A stretch of DNA of 64,000 nucleotides from contig NZ_CP032684.1 of NCBI RefSeq assembly GCF_003627795.1, forward strand, positions 2,333,001 to 2,397,000, read 5' to 3'. Source of the DNA: Rhizobium sp. CCGE531 (GTDB lineage: Bacteria; Pseudomonadota; Alphaproteobacteria; Rhizobiales; Rhizobiaceae). The notes beneath the pieces were generated by a model. It had not been told where the DNA came from, searched no databases, and was given only the letters and a program-made list of their open reading frames with translations. Positions 45,541-54,552 of the stretch are shown piece after piece (position 1 is the first letter of the stretch; the number at the start of each line of letters is the position of its first letter). The translations under genes were made by a program, and so were the position numbers.

Positions 45541-46647
45541 ATGTCGCATATCGATGAAAACCCGCTTGGCGTCCATCTGCCGCTCGATCCCCTGCCCGGC
45601 CATTATTCGCTGGGGCGGCTGGAGCGCGTGCTTCGCCGCGGCGAGTTCGCCGTGACAGCCGAGCTGAACCCGCCCGACAGCGCCAATGCCGAAGATGTTT
45701 ATGAACGCGCCGCCATCTTCGAGGGCTGGGTCGATGGCATCAACGCCGTCGATGCCTCCGGCGCCAACTGCCATATGTCTTCGGTCGGGATTTGCGCGCT
45801 TCTGACGCGCATGGGCCATGCGCCGATCATGCAGATAGCCTGCCGCGACAAGAACCGCATCGCCATTCAGGGCGACGTGCTGGGCGCGGCTGCCATGGGC
45901 GTGTGCAACATCATGTGCCTGACCGGCGACGGCGTGCAGGCGGGCGATCAGCCGGGCGCCAAGCCGGTCTTCGACCTCGATTGTATGTCGCTGCTCGAAA
46001 CCGTGCGTATCATGCGCGACAACGCGAAATTCCTGTCGGGCCGCAAACTGTCATCACCGCCGAAGGTCTTTCTCGGCGCCGCCATCAATCCCTTCGCGCC
46101 GCCTTACGACTTCCGCCCCTATCGGCTGGCGAAGAAGATCGAGGCCGGAGCACAGTTCGTCCAGAGCCAGTATTGCTACGACGTGCCGATGTTCCGGGAC
46201 TATATGAAGAAGGTGCGCGATCTCGGCCTGACCGAAAAATGCTTCATTCTCGTCGGCGTCGGTCCGCTCGCATCGGCAAAGACCGCCCGCTGGATGCGCT
46301 CCAACGTGCCGGGCGTCCATATTCCCGATGCCGTCATCAAGCGCATCGAAGGCGCCCAGGATCAGAAGAAGGAAGGCAAGCAGCTCTGCATCGACATCAT
46401 CAACGAGGTGAAGGAGATCGAGGGCGTTTCCGGCATTCACGTGATGGCCTACCGCCAGGAGGAATATGTCGCCGAGATGGTGCATGATTCCGGCGTGCTG
46501 AAGGGCCGCCAGCCGTGGAAGCGCGAGGCAAGCCGCACCGACGCTCTGGTTGCCGAGCGGCTGCATCAGATCAGCGAAGGCCGGGAAGAAAACCAGCAGG
46601 CGATGGCGGAAATTGCCGCCCACCATACGCCGCCGCAGGCGCATTGA
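45541..46647 (+). CDS. metF: Methylenetetrahydrofolate reductase
   Basis: A 368-aa FAD-dependent TIM-barrel reductase (pfam MTHFR) with AELNPPDSANAEDVYERA near the start, LTGDGVQAGDQPGAK and QFVQSQYCYD. It interconverts methyl-THF and methylene-THF. In this cluster it would oxidise methyl-THF formed from demethylated substrate. Its partner domain is encoded 3 bp upstream. Confidence 0.9.
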   Translation: MSHIDENPLGVHLPLDPLPGHYSLGRLERVLRRGEFAVTAELNPPDSANAEDVYERAAIFEGWVDGINAVDASGANCHMSSVGICALLTRMGHAPIMQIACRDKNRIAIQGDVLGAAAMGVCNIMCLTGDGVQAGDQPGAKPVFDLDCMSLLETVRIMRDNAKFLSGRKLSSPPKVFLGAAINPFAPPYDFRPYRLAKKIEAGAQFVQSQYCYDVPMFRDYMKKVRDLGLTEKCFILVGVGPLASAKTARWMRSNVPGVHIPDAVIKRIEGAQDQKKEGKQLCIDIINEVKEIEGVSGIHVMAYRQEEYVAEMVHDSGVLKGRQPWKREASRTDALVAERLHQISEGREENQQAMAEIAAHHTPPQAH

Positions 46648-46751
46648 GTTCGATACGATAGAGGCAGGCCAGGAAGAGGAACCGGCCGGCTTGTAACCCA
46701 AATCACCGCGCGATAGACCTGCTATCGAGCCAACTGACCAGAGGATCAGAT

Positions 46752-47717
46752 ATGACGCGTACCATCGTTGCCTCCGCCACCCGCGAGATCATCATAGGCT
46801 TCGACCAGCCCTTCTGCGTGATCGGCGAGCGCATCAACCCGACGGGGCGCAAGAAGCTCGCCGCCGAGATGATCGAAGGCAATTTCGACACCGTCATCAA
46901 GGATGCGCTGGAACAGGTCGCTGCCGGCGCGACCATGCTCGACGTCAACGCAGGCGTCACCTCGGTCAACCCGAACGAGACCGAACCGGGCCTGCTGGTG
47001 CAGACACTGGAGATCGTGCAAGGGTTGGTCGACGTGCCGCTCTCGATCGACAGCTCGGTCACCGCAGCCATCGAGGCGGCTCTCAAAGTCGCCAAGGGCC
47101 GGCCGCTGGTCAATTCGGTAACGGGCGAAGAGGAAAAGCTCGAAGCCATCCTGCCCCTGATCAAGAAATACGATGTTCCCGTCGTCGCCATCTCGAATGA
47201 CGAGACCGGCATTTCCATGGACCCGGACGTTCGCTTCGCCGTCGCCAAGAAGATCGTCGAGCGCGCCATGGATCACGGCATCAAGCCGCATGACATCGTC
47301 GTCGACCCACTCGTCATGCCGATCGGCGCATTGGGCGACGCCGGCCGCCAGGTTTTCGCGCTGCTGCATCGCCTGCGCAACGAACTCAAGGTCAACACCA
47401 CCTGCGGCCTTTCCAATATCTCCTTCGGCCTGCCGCACCGCCACGGCATCAATGCCGGCTTCATTCCCATGGTCATCGGCGCCGGCATGACCTCGGCCAT
47501 CATGAACCCCTGCCGGCCGCAGGAAATGGAGGCCGTGCGCGCCGCCAACGTGCTGAACGGCACGGATGCCAATTGCACCAACTGGATCATGACATACCGT
47601 GACTACAAGCCCGCGGAAGGCGGCGCTGCAGCCGTCTCGACAGCGGCGCCCGCCGCCGCCGGCGGACGACGTGGCGGCCGTGCGGCACGCACCGGCGCCG
47701 GCGCTGCGAGGGAATAG
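46752..47717 (+). CDS. Methyltetrahydrofolate:corrinoid methyltransferase
   Basis: A 321-aa pterin-binding TIM-barrel protein (MtvA/AcsE type) with GERINPTGRKKLAAEM, DVNAGVTSVNP, AISNDETG and TTCGLSNISFGLP. It should move the methyl group between the corrinoid protein and tetrahydrofolate. The last ~30 residues form an Ala/Gly/Arg-rich tail (GGRRGGRAARTGAGAARE end) not needed for the barrel. Its stop is 1 bp from the next start. Confidence 0.9.
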   Translation: MTRTIVASATREIIIGFDQPFCVIGERINPTGRKKLAAEMIEGNFDTVIKDALEQVAAGATMLDVNAGVTSVNPNETEPGLLVQTLEIVQGLVDVPLSIDSSVTAAIEAALKVAKGRPLVNSVTGEEEKLEAILPLIKKYDVPVVAISNDETGISMDPDVRFAVAKKIVERAMDHGIKPHDIVVDPLVMPIGALGDAGRQVFALLHRLRNELKVNTTCGLSNISFGLPHRHGINAGFIPMVIGAGMTSAIMNPCRPQEMEAVRAANVLNGTDANCTNWIMTYRDYKPAEGGAAAVSTAAPAAAGGRRGGRAARTGAGAARE

Positions 47718-47718
47718 C

Positions 47719-48057
47719 ATGGCGTCCGGTCGCGGCTTCTCAAACGATCTTGCCACCCTGTGGCTGCAGTCGCCCGTCGTGATGGCGATACGGCTGCAGC
47801 AGATGTGGATGGATGCTTTGGCCGGCAATGTGAATGCGGCCGAGATCAATCGGATGGTCTCTGAAAAAATGATGGCGGCGGCCGAAAGCGCCGTTGCCGT
47901 CAACGCCGCGATGATGCAACAAGGCATCGCGGTGCTGACGGCAGCGAGCCCCACCACAAGCCAATCGCAGCGCCGCATCGCCGACGCGGTCGCCCACGCC
48001 GCGATAAAACCCTATAGCAAGCGCGTTCGCTCGAACGCGCGCCGCCTTACAAAATAG
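47719..48057 (+). CDS. Unrecognised 112-aa helical protein in the corrinoid operon
   Basis: It is all-helical and Met/Ala-rich (MWMDALAGNVNAAEINRMVSE, AVAVNAAMMQQGIAVL) with a basic C-terminus (SKRVRSNARRLTK). The overall look is phasin-like, but I assign no family. GAGGGAATAGC precedes the ATG, 1 bp after the methyltransferase stop and 12 bp before the activator gene, so it is clearly part of the operon. It may be a scaffold or small binding partner. Confidence 0.75.
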   Translation: MASGRGFSNDLATLWLQSPVVMAIRLQQMWMDALAGNVNAAEINRMVSEKMMAAAESAVAVNAAMMQQGIAVLTAASPTTSQSQRRIADAVAHAAIKPYSKRVRSNARRLTK

Positions 48058-48069
48058 AAAGGCTGACCC

Positions 48070-50112
48070 GTGGCCGAAGCCGGTGACAGCGCGAATCCCC
48101 TCGTCCTCTTCATGCCCTCCGGCAAGCGCGGCCGTTTCCCCGCGGGAACCCCGGTGCTGGAGGCGGCACGCCAGCTCGGCGTCTATGTCGAGAGCGTCTG
48201 TGGCGGTCGCGCCACCTGCGGGCGCTGCCAGGTTTCGGTGCAGGAAGGCAACTTCGCCAAGCACAAGATCGTTTCGGCCAACGACCACCTTTCGCCGATC
48301 GGGCCGAAGGAGCGGCGCTATGCCGAGGTGCGCGATCTGCCCCAAGGCCGCCGCCTCTCCTGCTCCGCGCTGATCCAGGGCGATCTCGTTATCGACGTGC
48401 CGCAAGATACCGTCATCAATGCGCAGGTGGTGCGAAAGGCGGCCGACGAGCGCGTCATCGCCCGCGATGCGGCCGTGCACATGTGCTACGTCGAGGTCGA
48501 GGAGCCCGACATGCACAAGCCGCTCGGCGACCTGGATCGCCTGAAAGCGGCAATCGCGGCGGACTGGAAATACGACAACCTCGAAGTGGATTTCGACCTC
48601 ATTCCGCAGGTGCAGTCGATCCTGCGCAAGGGCGAGTGGAAGGTGACGGCTGCCATTCATCGCGATCAGGAGAGCGAACGCCCCCGCCTGATCGCACTCT
48701 ATCCCGGCCTGAAGAACGAGGCCTATGGCATCGCCTGCGATATCGGTTCGACGACGATCGCCATGCATCTGTCGTCGCTGCTGTCAGGCAGAACCGTTGC
48801 ATCGGCGGGCGCCTCCAACCCGCAGATCCGCTTCGGCGAGGATCTGATGAGCCGCGTCTCCTATGTGATGATGAACCCGGACGGCCGCGGGGCCATGACC
48901 AACGCCGTCCGCGAAGCCTTGAACGGCTTGATCGATAAGGTCTGCGCCGATGGCGGCATATCGCGCCAGGATATTCTCAACGCCGTCTTCGTCGGCAATC
49001 CGATCATGCACCATCTTTTCCTCGGCATCGATCCGACCGAGCTTGGCGGCGCTCCTTTTGCGCTTGCCGTATCGGGGGCTGTGCATCTGAAATCGGCTGA
49101 GATCGGCCTGCCGATGAATGCCGGCACGCGCATCTACATGCTGCCCTGCATCGCCGGCCATGTTGGTGCTGATGCCGCTGCCGCGACGCTTGCCGAGGGT
49201 CCGCATCGCCAGGACGACATGATGCTGCTGGTCGATATCGGTACTAATGCCGAAATCGTGCTCGGCAATCGTCATCGCGTCGTCGCCGCCTCCTCGCCGA
49301 CCGGCCCCGCTTTCGAGGGTGCTGAGATTTCCAGCGGCCAGCGGGCGGCGCCTGGCGCCATCGAACGCGTCCGCATCGACCCCATCACGCTGGAGCCGCG
49401 CTATCGCGTTATCGGCATCGAGCCATGGTCGGACGAGCCGGGCTTCGAAGAAGCGGCAGCCAAGGTCGGCGTCACCGGCATCTGCGGCTCAGCGATCATC
49501 GAGGTCGTGGCCGAAATGTTCCTGACAGGCATCATCTCCGAGGACGGCGTCGTCGATGGCGCGATGGCGGCGCGCTCGCCGCGTATCCTGCAGAACGGCC
49601 GCACCTACTCCTATCTGCTGCGCGATGGCGAACCGCGCATCACGGTGACGCAGAACGATATCCGCGCCATCCAGCTTGCCAAGGCGGCGCTTTATGCCGG
49701 CGTCAAGCTGCTGATGGACAAGCAGGGCATTGATCATGTCGACCGGATCGGCCTTGCCGGCGCTTTCGGCACCTTCATCGACCCCAAATATGCGATGGTG
49801 CTCGGGCTCATTCCTGACTGCGCGCTGGACAACGTGAAGGCCGTCGGCAACGCCGCCGGCACCGGCGCGCGCATGGCGCTGCTCAATCGCGGCCATCGCC
49901 GCGAGATCGAGGAAACCGTCAGGAAAATCGAGAAGATAGAGACGGCGCTTGAATCAAAGTTTCAGGAGCATTTCGTCTACGCCATGGCCCTGCCGAACAA
50001 GGTCGACGCCTTTCCGGAATTGTCCAAGGTCGTGACCCTGCCCGAGCGCAGGCAGACCTCCGATGATGGCGGAGAAGCCGGCGGCCGCAGGCGTCGCCGC
50101 AGCCGCGAATAA
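48070..50112 (+). CDS. RACo-type reductive activator of corrinoid proteins
   Basis: A 680-aa protein. The N-terminal plant-type [2Fe-2S] ferredoxin domain has C44, C50, C53 (VCGGRATCGRC) and C98. A linker and an ASKHA-fold ATPase domain follow (CDIGSTTIAMH, VDIGTNAEIVLG, GLAGAFGTFIDPK). Such proteins use ATP and electrons to rescue cob(II)alamin to cob(I)alamin in corrinoid methyl carriers. The C-terminus is Arg-rich (GGEAGGRRRRRSRE). It starts at GTG after AAAGG and is the last gene of the operon; it converges on the LysR gene. Confidence 0.9.
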   Translation: MAEAGDSANPLVLFMPSGKRGRFPAGTPVLEAARQLGVYVESVCGGRATCGRCQVSVQEGNFAKHKIVSANDHLSPIGPKERRYAEVRDLPQGRRLSCSALIQGDLVIDVPQDTVINAQVVRKAADERVIARDAAVHMCYVEVEEPDMHKPLGDLDRLKAAIAADWKYDNLEVDFDLIPQVQSILRKGEWKVTAAIHRDQESERPRLIALYPGLKNEAYGIACDIGSTTIAMHLSSLLSGRTVASAGASNPQIRFGEDLMSRVSYVMMNPDGRGAMTNAVREALNGLIDKVCADGGISRQDILNAVFVGNPIMHHLFLGIDPTELGGAPFALAVSGAVHLKSAEIGLPMNAGTRIYMLPCIAGHVGADAAAATLAEGPHRQDDMMLLVDIGTNAEIVLGNRHRVVAASSPTGPAFEGAEISSGQRAAPGAIERVRIDPITLEPRYRVIGIEPWSDEPGFEEAAAKVGVTGICGSAIIEVVAEMFLTGIISEDGVVDGAMAARSPRILQNGRTYSYLLRDGEPRITVTQNDIRAIQLAKAALYAGVKLLMDKQGIDHVDRIGLAGAFGTFIDPKYAMVLGLIPDCALDNVKAVGNAAGTGARMALLNRGHRREIEETVRKIEKIETALESKFQEHFVYAMALPNKVDAFPELSKVVTLPERRQTSDDGGEAGGRRRRRSRE

Positions 50113-50130
50113 AAGGCAATTGGCCGCGGT

Positions 50131-51030
50131 TCACGCGGCCATTTTGCGCCCGATCTCGACGAAAGCCTGGCGGATGCTGTCGGCCACCGCCTTCATCGGC
50201 CCCGTCATTTGCGATGCCGTCAGCAGACGAATGTCGAAGGACGTCAGTTCCGGCAGCCCCTCGTTCGGTCCGAGAATTTCCATATCATCGGTGATGTAGG
50301 AGCGCGGGAACGGCGCGACCGCAAGGTCGGAGACGATAGCGGCGCGTTGCGCCATCGTGTGAGCGCTGAGATAGGAGACGCGATAGGCGCGCTTCTGTCG
50401 CTCCAGCTGCGCCATGGCTTCGGATCGCCAGATGCATCCCTCTTCCCATATGGAAATCGGCAGCGGATCGCGGCGATAGGCCGTGCCGCACTTGGCACCG
50501 GCCCAGACGAGGCGTTCGGTATAGATCACCTCTCCCTCCGTCGGAAAAGGCCGCGTTGCGCAATTGATCAACGCCAGATCCAGCCGCTGCTCCTCGATGC
50601 GCTTCTTGAGCTGGAGGCTCATGTCGACGACGACATCCACCATGATGCCTGGATAGCTCTCTGAAAAACTTCTCAGGATAGTCGGCAGCAGACGCTCGCC
50701 GATATCGTCGGGAGCGCCAAGCCGCACGACACCACTCAGCTCGGGCATGATGAAGCGCGAGACGGCCTCGTTGGAGAGTGCCAGGATGTTGCGGGCATAG
50801 GAAAGCAGCATCTCGCCGTGCTGCGTCATGCTCACCGAGCGCGCGTCGCGCAGGAACAGCGTCACGCCGAGCTGCTCCTCAAGCTTCTTGATCTGCATCG
50901 AAACGGCAGACGGCGTACGAAAGACGGCATCGGCAGCCGTGGAGAAATTCCCCGTTTCGGCAATCGCGACGAAGGTGCGCAGAACTTCATTGTCAAGCAA
51001 CGGTATGGGCCGGCGGAACGGAACGGTCAT
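50131..51030 (-). CDS. LysR-family transcriptional regulator
   Basis: A 299-aa LysR regulator. The N-terminal winged helix (LRTFVAIAETGNFSTAADAV, then PSAVSMQIKKLEEQLG) is followed by an effector-binding domain from about residue 90. It lies convergent to the corrinoid operon and is the nearest candidate regulator of it. The effector is unknown. I use the ATG at MTVPFRR; an in-frame TTG is 9 bp upstream. Confidence 0.88.
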   Translation of the reverse strand: MTVPFRRPIPLLDNEVLRTFVAIAETGNFSTAADAVFRTPSAVSMQIKKLEEQLGVTLFLRDARSVSMTQHGEMLLSYARNILALSNEAVSRFIMPELSGVVRLGAPDDIGERLLPTILRSFSESYPGIMVDVVVDMSLQLKKRIEEQRLDLALINCATRPFPTEGEVIYTERLVWAGAKCGTAYRRDPLPISIWEEGCIWRSEAMAQLERQKRAYRVSYLSAHTMAQRAAIVSDLAVAPFPRSYITDDMEILGPNEGLPELTSFDIRLLTASQMTGPMKAVADSIRQAFVEIGRKMAA

Positions 51031-51152
51031 ATCGGTCAACTTTCAATTTTTCTGATTTTAAGCACCATATCATTTCATTTGTCTGAATGTCAACGAAGCA
51101 CCACATTAGATGTAATGGAAATTCATCCAGACAGCCGCAAGGAGTAAAAGTC

Positions 51153-51398
51153 ATGGCTGACACGGCACTGAGCGAAGCTTCCCGCCTCTTCACGCTCTTG
51201 CGCGTCCGGAAAATTCAGCGGATGGCGCAACATACGCTCGATGAGATCGCAACCCGCTTTCCGGCTCATCTGATCGACGATGTCAACGCGCGCGGCCTGC
51301 CGCCGGATCGGACGCTGGCAATTCTCGAGCGGAAGCCCGGCAAGGCACGATCGTTCAAGAATACTGATGGCAACCATAAGATCTATTCGCTTGATTGA
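51153..51398 (+). CDS. Small conserved-looking hypothetical protein, 81 aa
   Basis: A mostly helical N-terminus (LSEASRLFTLLRVRKIQRMA) and a basic C-terminus (KPGKARSFKNTDGNHKIY). AAGGAG sits 9 nt before the ATG at MADTALSEA. The family is not recognised. It lies between the LysR gene and the DUF1127 gene, same strand as the latter. Confidence 0.6.
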   Translation: MADTALSEASRLFTLLRVRKIQRMAQHTLDEIATRFPAHLIDDVNARGLPPDRTLAILERKPGKARSFKNTDGNHKIYSLD

Positions 51399-51472
51399 TT
51401 GATTTGCCAGATCCATAGTTGCGTTCGATAGGCGTGACATTTTGAGCGGTTGACACTGAAAGGAACCCGGAA

Positions 51473-51679
51473 ATGACAACCATCACCTATAGACAATCCG
51501 GCGGGATGCGGAACTCGGTTCCGTCCGGTAACAGTTACATGCCCTTCATCTCACGCATTGCCCATCGCTGGCAGCAATGGCGTTCGCTTCGCGAGCTCGA
51601 GTCCATGTCCGACGATCTGCGCAAGGACCTAGGCTGGCCGGCCGCAAGCGAAACGAAGAATCCGAAAGCCATGCGATGA
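51473..51679 (+). CDS. DUF1127 small protein
   Basis: A 68-aa protein with the DUF1127 signature WRSLRELESMSDDLRKDLGW (about 37-56). Small DUF1127 proteins in related bacteria are linked to phosphate, carbon and RNA regulation. A Gly/Ser-rich N-terminal half precedes the domain. AAAGGAACCCGGAA precedes the ATG and a terminator follows. Confidence 0.85.
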   Translation: MTTITYRQSGGMRNSVPSGNSYMPFISRIAHRWQQWRSLRELESMSDDLRKDLGWPAASETKNPKAMR

Positions 51680-51700
51680 TTGCAAGAGTTCGAAAGCATT

Positions 51701-51738
51701 AAAGGCGACGCTCAACCCAAGAGAGTGTCGCCTTTTGA
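51701..51738 (+). terminator. Terminator after the DUF1127 gene
   Basis: AAAGGCGAC and GTCGCCTTTT form a 9-bp stem with T-run, 21 bp after the stop. Confidence 0.75.
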
Positions 51739-51967
51739 ACATTTAATCATCTGAATGCGCATTCCCGAATAATTCCCCGGATTACGTTCATATACATTCC
51801 TTTGCTCCAGGCAGATTGCCTGCCTCCCATTCAATCCCCTCCCTAGAGCGACATTTTTCCCAACAAGCGCAAATATCCCTTTGCAGCCGCGATTATCCAT
51901 GCCAGTGTCGCTAATAGACCATCGGACCGACGTATTTGACGCAAGGAATACGCAATGGTCCTTGAGC

Positions 51968-53002
51968 ATGGATTTTCACGATATGAGCAAGACTCCGATT
52001 AAGACGCGTTCCCTGGTTTTCTTCCTCGTCCCGCATTTCACCATGCTGCCGTTTTCCGCCGCGATCGAGACGCTGCGGATTGCCAACCGCATGCTCGGCT
52101 ATCCCGCCTATACGTGGCGGCTCGCCTCCGCGGACGGCCAGAAAGTCTATTCCTCCAGCGGCATCGGATTGGAGGTCAACTCCTCCCTCACGGATGAACG
52201 CCGCTATCTCGGCGGCGAGAACCGGCCGAACATGGTGCTGGTCTGTTCCGGCATCTATGTCGAGGAATTCCACAACAAGTCGGTCAACGCCTGGCTGCGC
52301 GAGACCTATAATCGCGGCGTCGCCGTCGGCAGCCTCTGTACGGGCGCGCATGTGCTTGCCCAGGCAGGATTGCTGAACGGCAAGCGCTGTGCAATCCACT
52401 GGGAGAACCTGCCCGGCTTCTCCGAAACCTTCCCGCAGGCGGAAGTCTATGCCGATCTCTACGAGGTCGACAGCAACATCTATACCTGCGCCGGCGGCAC
52501 GGCTTCGCTCGACATGATGCTGAACCTCATCGGCCAGGACTTTGGCGAAAACCTCGTCAACCGTGTCTGCGAACAGCAGCTGACCGACCGCGTCCGCAGC
52601 CCGCACGACCGCCAGCGCCTGCCGCTCCGCGCGCGCCTGGGCGTTCAGAACGCCAAGGTGCTGTCGATCATCGAGCTGATGGAAAGCAATCTCGCCGAGC
52701 CGTTGTCGCTCCTGGAAATCGCCGACGATGCCGGCCTGTCGCGCCGCCAGATCGAGCGCCTGTTCCGGCAGGAAATGGGCCGCTCGCCGGCCCGCTACTA
52801 CCTTGAAATTCGCCTTGATCGCGCCCGGCACCTGCTCGTGCAATCCTCGATGCCGGTCGTCGAAGTGGCTGTTGCCTGCGGTTTCGTCTCCGCCTCGCAC
52901 TTCTCCAAGTGTTATCGTGAACTCTACAACCGCTCACCGCAGCAGGAGCGCGCCGAGCGCAAGTTGACCATGTCGACGAACCGCACGGGGATCGTCATGT
53001 AA
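51968..53002 (+). CDS. GbdR/GlxA-type AraC regulator
   Basis: About 344 aa. The N-terminal DJ-1/PfpI-like (class I GATase) sensor domain (LVFFLVPHFTMLPFSAAIETL, GSLCTGAHVLAQAG) is followed by a C-terminal AraC HTH (LSLLEIADDAGLSRRQIERLF, EVAVACGFVSASHFSKCYR). GbdR, which senses glycine betaine and dimethylglycine in Pseudomonas, has this architecture, so it may control betaine catabolism here. The start is uncertain; MDFHDMSK is used, but no good ribosome site is seen. Confidence 0.82.
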   Translation: MDFHDMSKTPIKTRSLVFFLVPHFTMLPFSAAIETLRIANRMLGYPAYTWRLASADGQKVYSSSGIGLEVNSSLTDERRYLGGENRPNMVLVCSGIYVEEFHNKSVNAWLRETYNRGVAVGSLCTGAHVLAQAGLLNGKRCAIHWENLPGFSETFPQAEVYADLYEVDSNIYTCAGGTASLDMMLNLIGQDFGENLVNRVCEQQLTDRVRSPHDRQRLPLRARLGVQNAKVLSIIELMESNLAEPLSLLEIADDAGLSRRQIERLFRQEMGRSPARYYLEIRLDRARHLLVQSSMPVVEVAVACGFVSASHFSKCYRELYNRSPQQERAERKLTMSTNRTGIVM

Positions 53003-53035
53003 AAGGCCTGAGCAATCACGAATATGGGGCGCGGC

Positions 53036-54367
53036 CTATAGGGCCGCCTCCTGGGCCATCTTGAAGTCCGAGTAGACCTGATTGCGGCCATTGTGTTTCG
53101 CCATATAGAGAAACTGGTCGGCGGCATTGAGATAATTGTCGAAGGCTTCGTATCCGGCGATCTCCGCAACACCGATGGAAACGGTCACCGACAATTCCTC
53201 GTCATCGGCATGAACCTTCAGATCCGCAAGGCTGAGGCGCACCTCGTCGCAAACCGCCGTCGCCGCGCGTGAATTCATTTCGGTAAAGAGAATGGCGAAC
53301 TCCTCGCCGCCGAGGCGGGAGAGCAGCTTGTCGGTGCCTTCAAAAAGCGCACCGAGCCGGCCGGCAACAGCCTTCAAGACCTGATCGCCGATCTCGTGAC
53401 CATAGGTGTCGTTCAGATGCTTGAAATGATCGATATCGAGAATGGCGACCGAGCTCGGACGCTGGCGGCGCAGGCACTCGTTTACGAGACGCGGACCGTG
53501 GTCGTAGAAATAACGCCTGTTATAAAGACCCGTCAGATAGTCGCTCGCCGCCGCCGCGCGCAATTGCTTCAATTGCGCCAATGTCTCGACGTTCAACGCG
53601 ATACGGCATTGCAGTTCCTCGGGAACGAAGGGGCGATAGATGAAGTCGCTCGCGCCGGCCTTCAAGAAGGTCGCGGACAGCAACCGGTCATTCGACGACG
53701 AAATGCCGATGATCCGCATCCGGTCTGAACCAAAACGGTGGCGGATGCGGCGGGTCAGTTCATGGCCATTCATATCGGGCATGTTGTAGTCGGTGACGAC
53801 CACTTCGATATCGTCGAATTCCTCGAGCGCCGCCAGAGCTTCGATACCGGTGCCGGCTTCGGTGACCTTGAATTGCTGGGCATGCAGCAGATCCGTCAGC
53901 ATCTTTCGGGCCGACGGCAGATCATCCACAACCAAAACGCGTGTCGACCGATTGGCGATGGCACGCCTGACGGACGAGACCAGATTGTCGAGTGCAAACT
54001 CGCCGTCCTTGAGCACGTAATCGACGACGCTGCGCTCCATGATGCGGTTGCGCGTCGCCATATCGAAAGACCCGGTGAAGACGATGGTGGGGATATTGTG
54101 AGCGACGGCGACGTCCAAAGCTTCGCCATGGGCGGCGTCGGGCAGATTGAGGTCGATCACGGCCATGGTAAAGTCATGGCCCGCATTCGCCAGCGCTTCG
54201 TTCAGCATCTTCAACGAAGGGCAATGCGTGACCGCGAGGCCGAGTTCGGTCTCGAACCGGTGCGAAAGCACGGCGGAAAACATGCGGGAATCCTCCACCA
54301 GAAGTATCTTCTGGTGGCCGTTGCGATGGCGGCCGCCATCGCCGAGGGATCCCACATCCAGTACCAT
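53036..54367 (-). CDS. REC-REC-GGDEF diguanylate cyclase
   Basis: A 443-aa response regulator. REC1 is at about 18-140 (acceptor D72 in AVIDLNLPD), REC2 at about 143-265 (VTDYNMPDMNG) and the GGDEF domain at about 280-440, with active-site GGEEF and SVTVSIGVAE. It should make cyclic di-GMP when phosphorylated, as PleD does. The product-inhibition RxxD site is not conserved: the preceding residues read EGTD. GAAGGG precedes the ATG. Its closest relative is the next gene, sharing both REC domains. Confidence 0.9.
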   Translation of the reverse strand: MVLDVGSLGDGGRHRNGHQKILLVEDSRMFSAVLSHRFETELGLAVTHCPSLKMLNEALANAGHDFTMAVIDLNLPDAAHGEALDVAVAHNIPTIVFTGSFDMATRNRIMERSVVDYVLKDGEFALDNLVSSVRRAIANRSTRVLVVDDLPSARKMLTDLLHAQQFKVTEAGTGIEALAALEEFDDIEVVVTDYNMPDMNGHELTRRIRHRFGSDRMRIIGISSSNDRLLSATFLKAGASDFIYRPFVPEELQCRIALNVETLAQLKQLRAAAASDYLTGLYNRRYFYDHGPRLVNECLRRQRPSSVAILDIDHFKHLNDTYGHEIGDQVLKAVAGRLGALFEGTDKLLSRLGGEEFAILFTEMNSRAATAVCDEVRLSLADLKVHADDEELSVTVSIGVAEIAGYEAFDNYLNAADQFLYMAKHNGRNQVYSDFKMAQEAAL

Positions 54368-54552
54368 TTCCCTTCAATTCCTCCCACGCCACCGGCGCAT
54401 GAATCTCAGTCAATCGCAAGATCTGCCAAACTGTCTTTCACATCATCCTGAACAGGATTCGTGAAAAAATTGGAACCATAGATTGCGGAGATTTATACAA
54501 AAATGATTTTTCCTCACATTTTTTTGGAGCGGACTTGCCTGCTTCCCAATGC

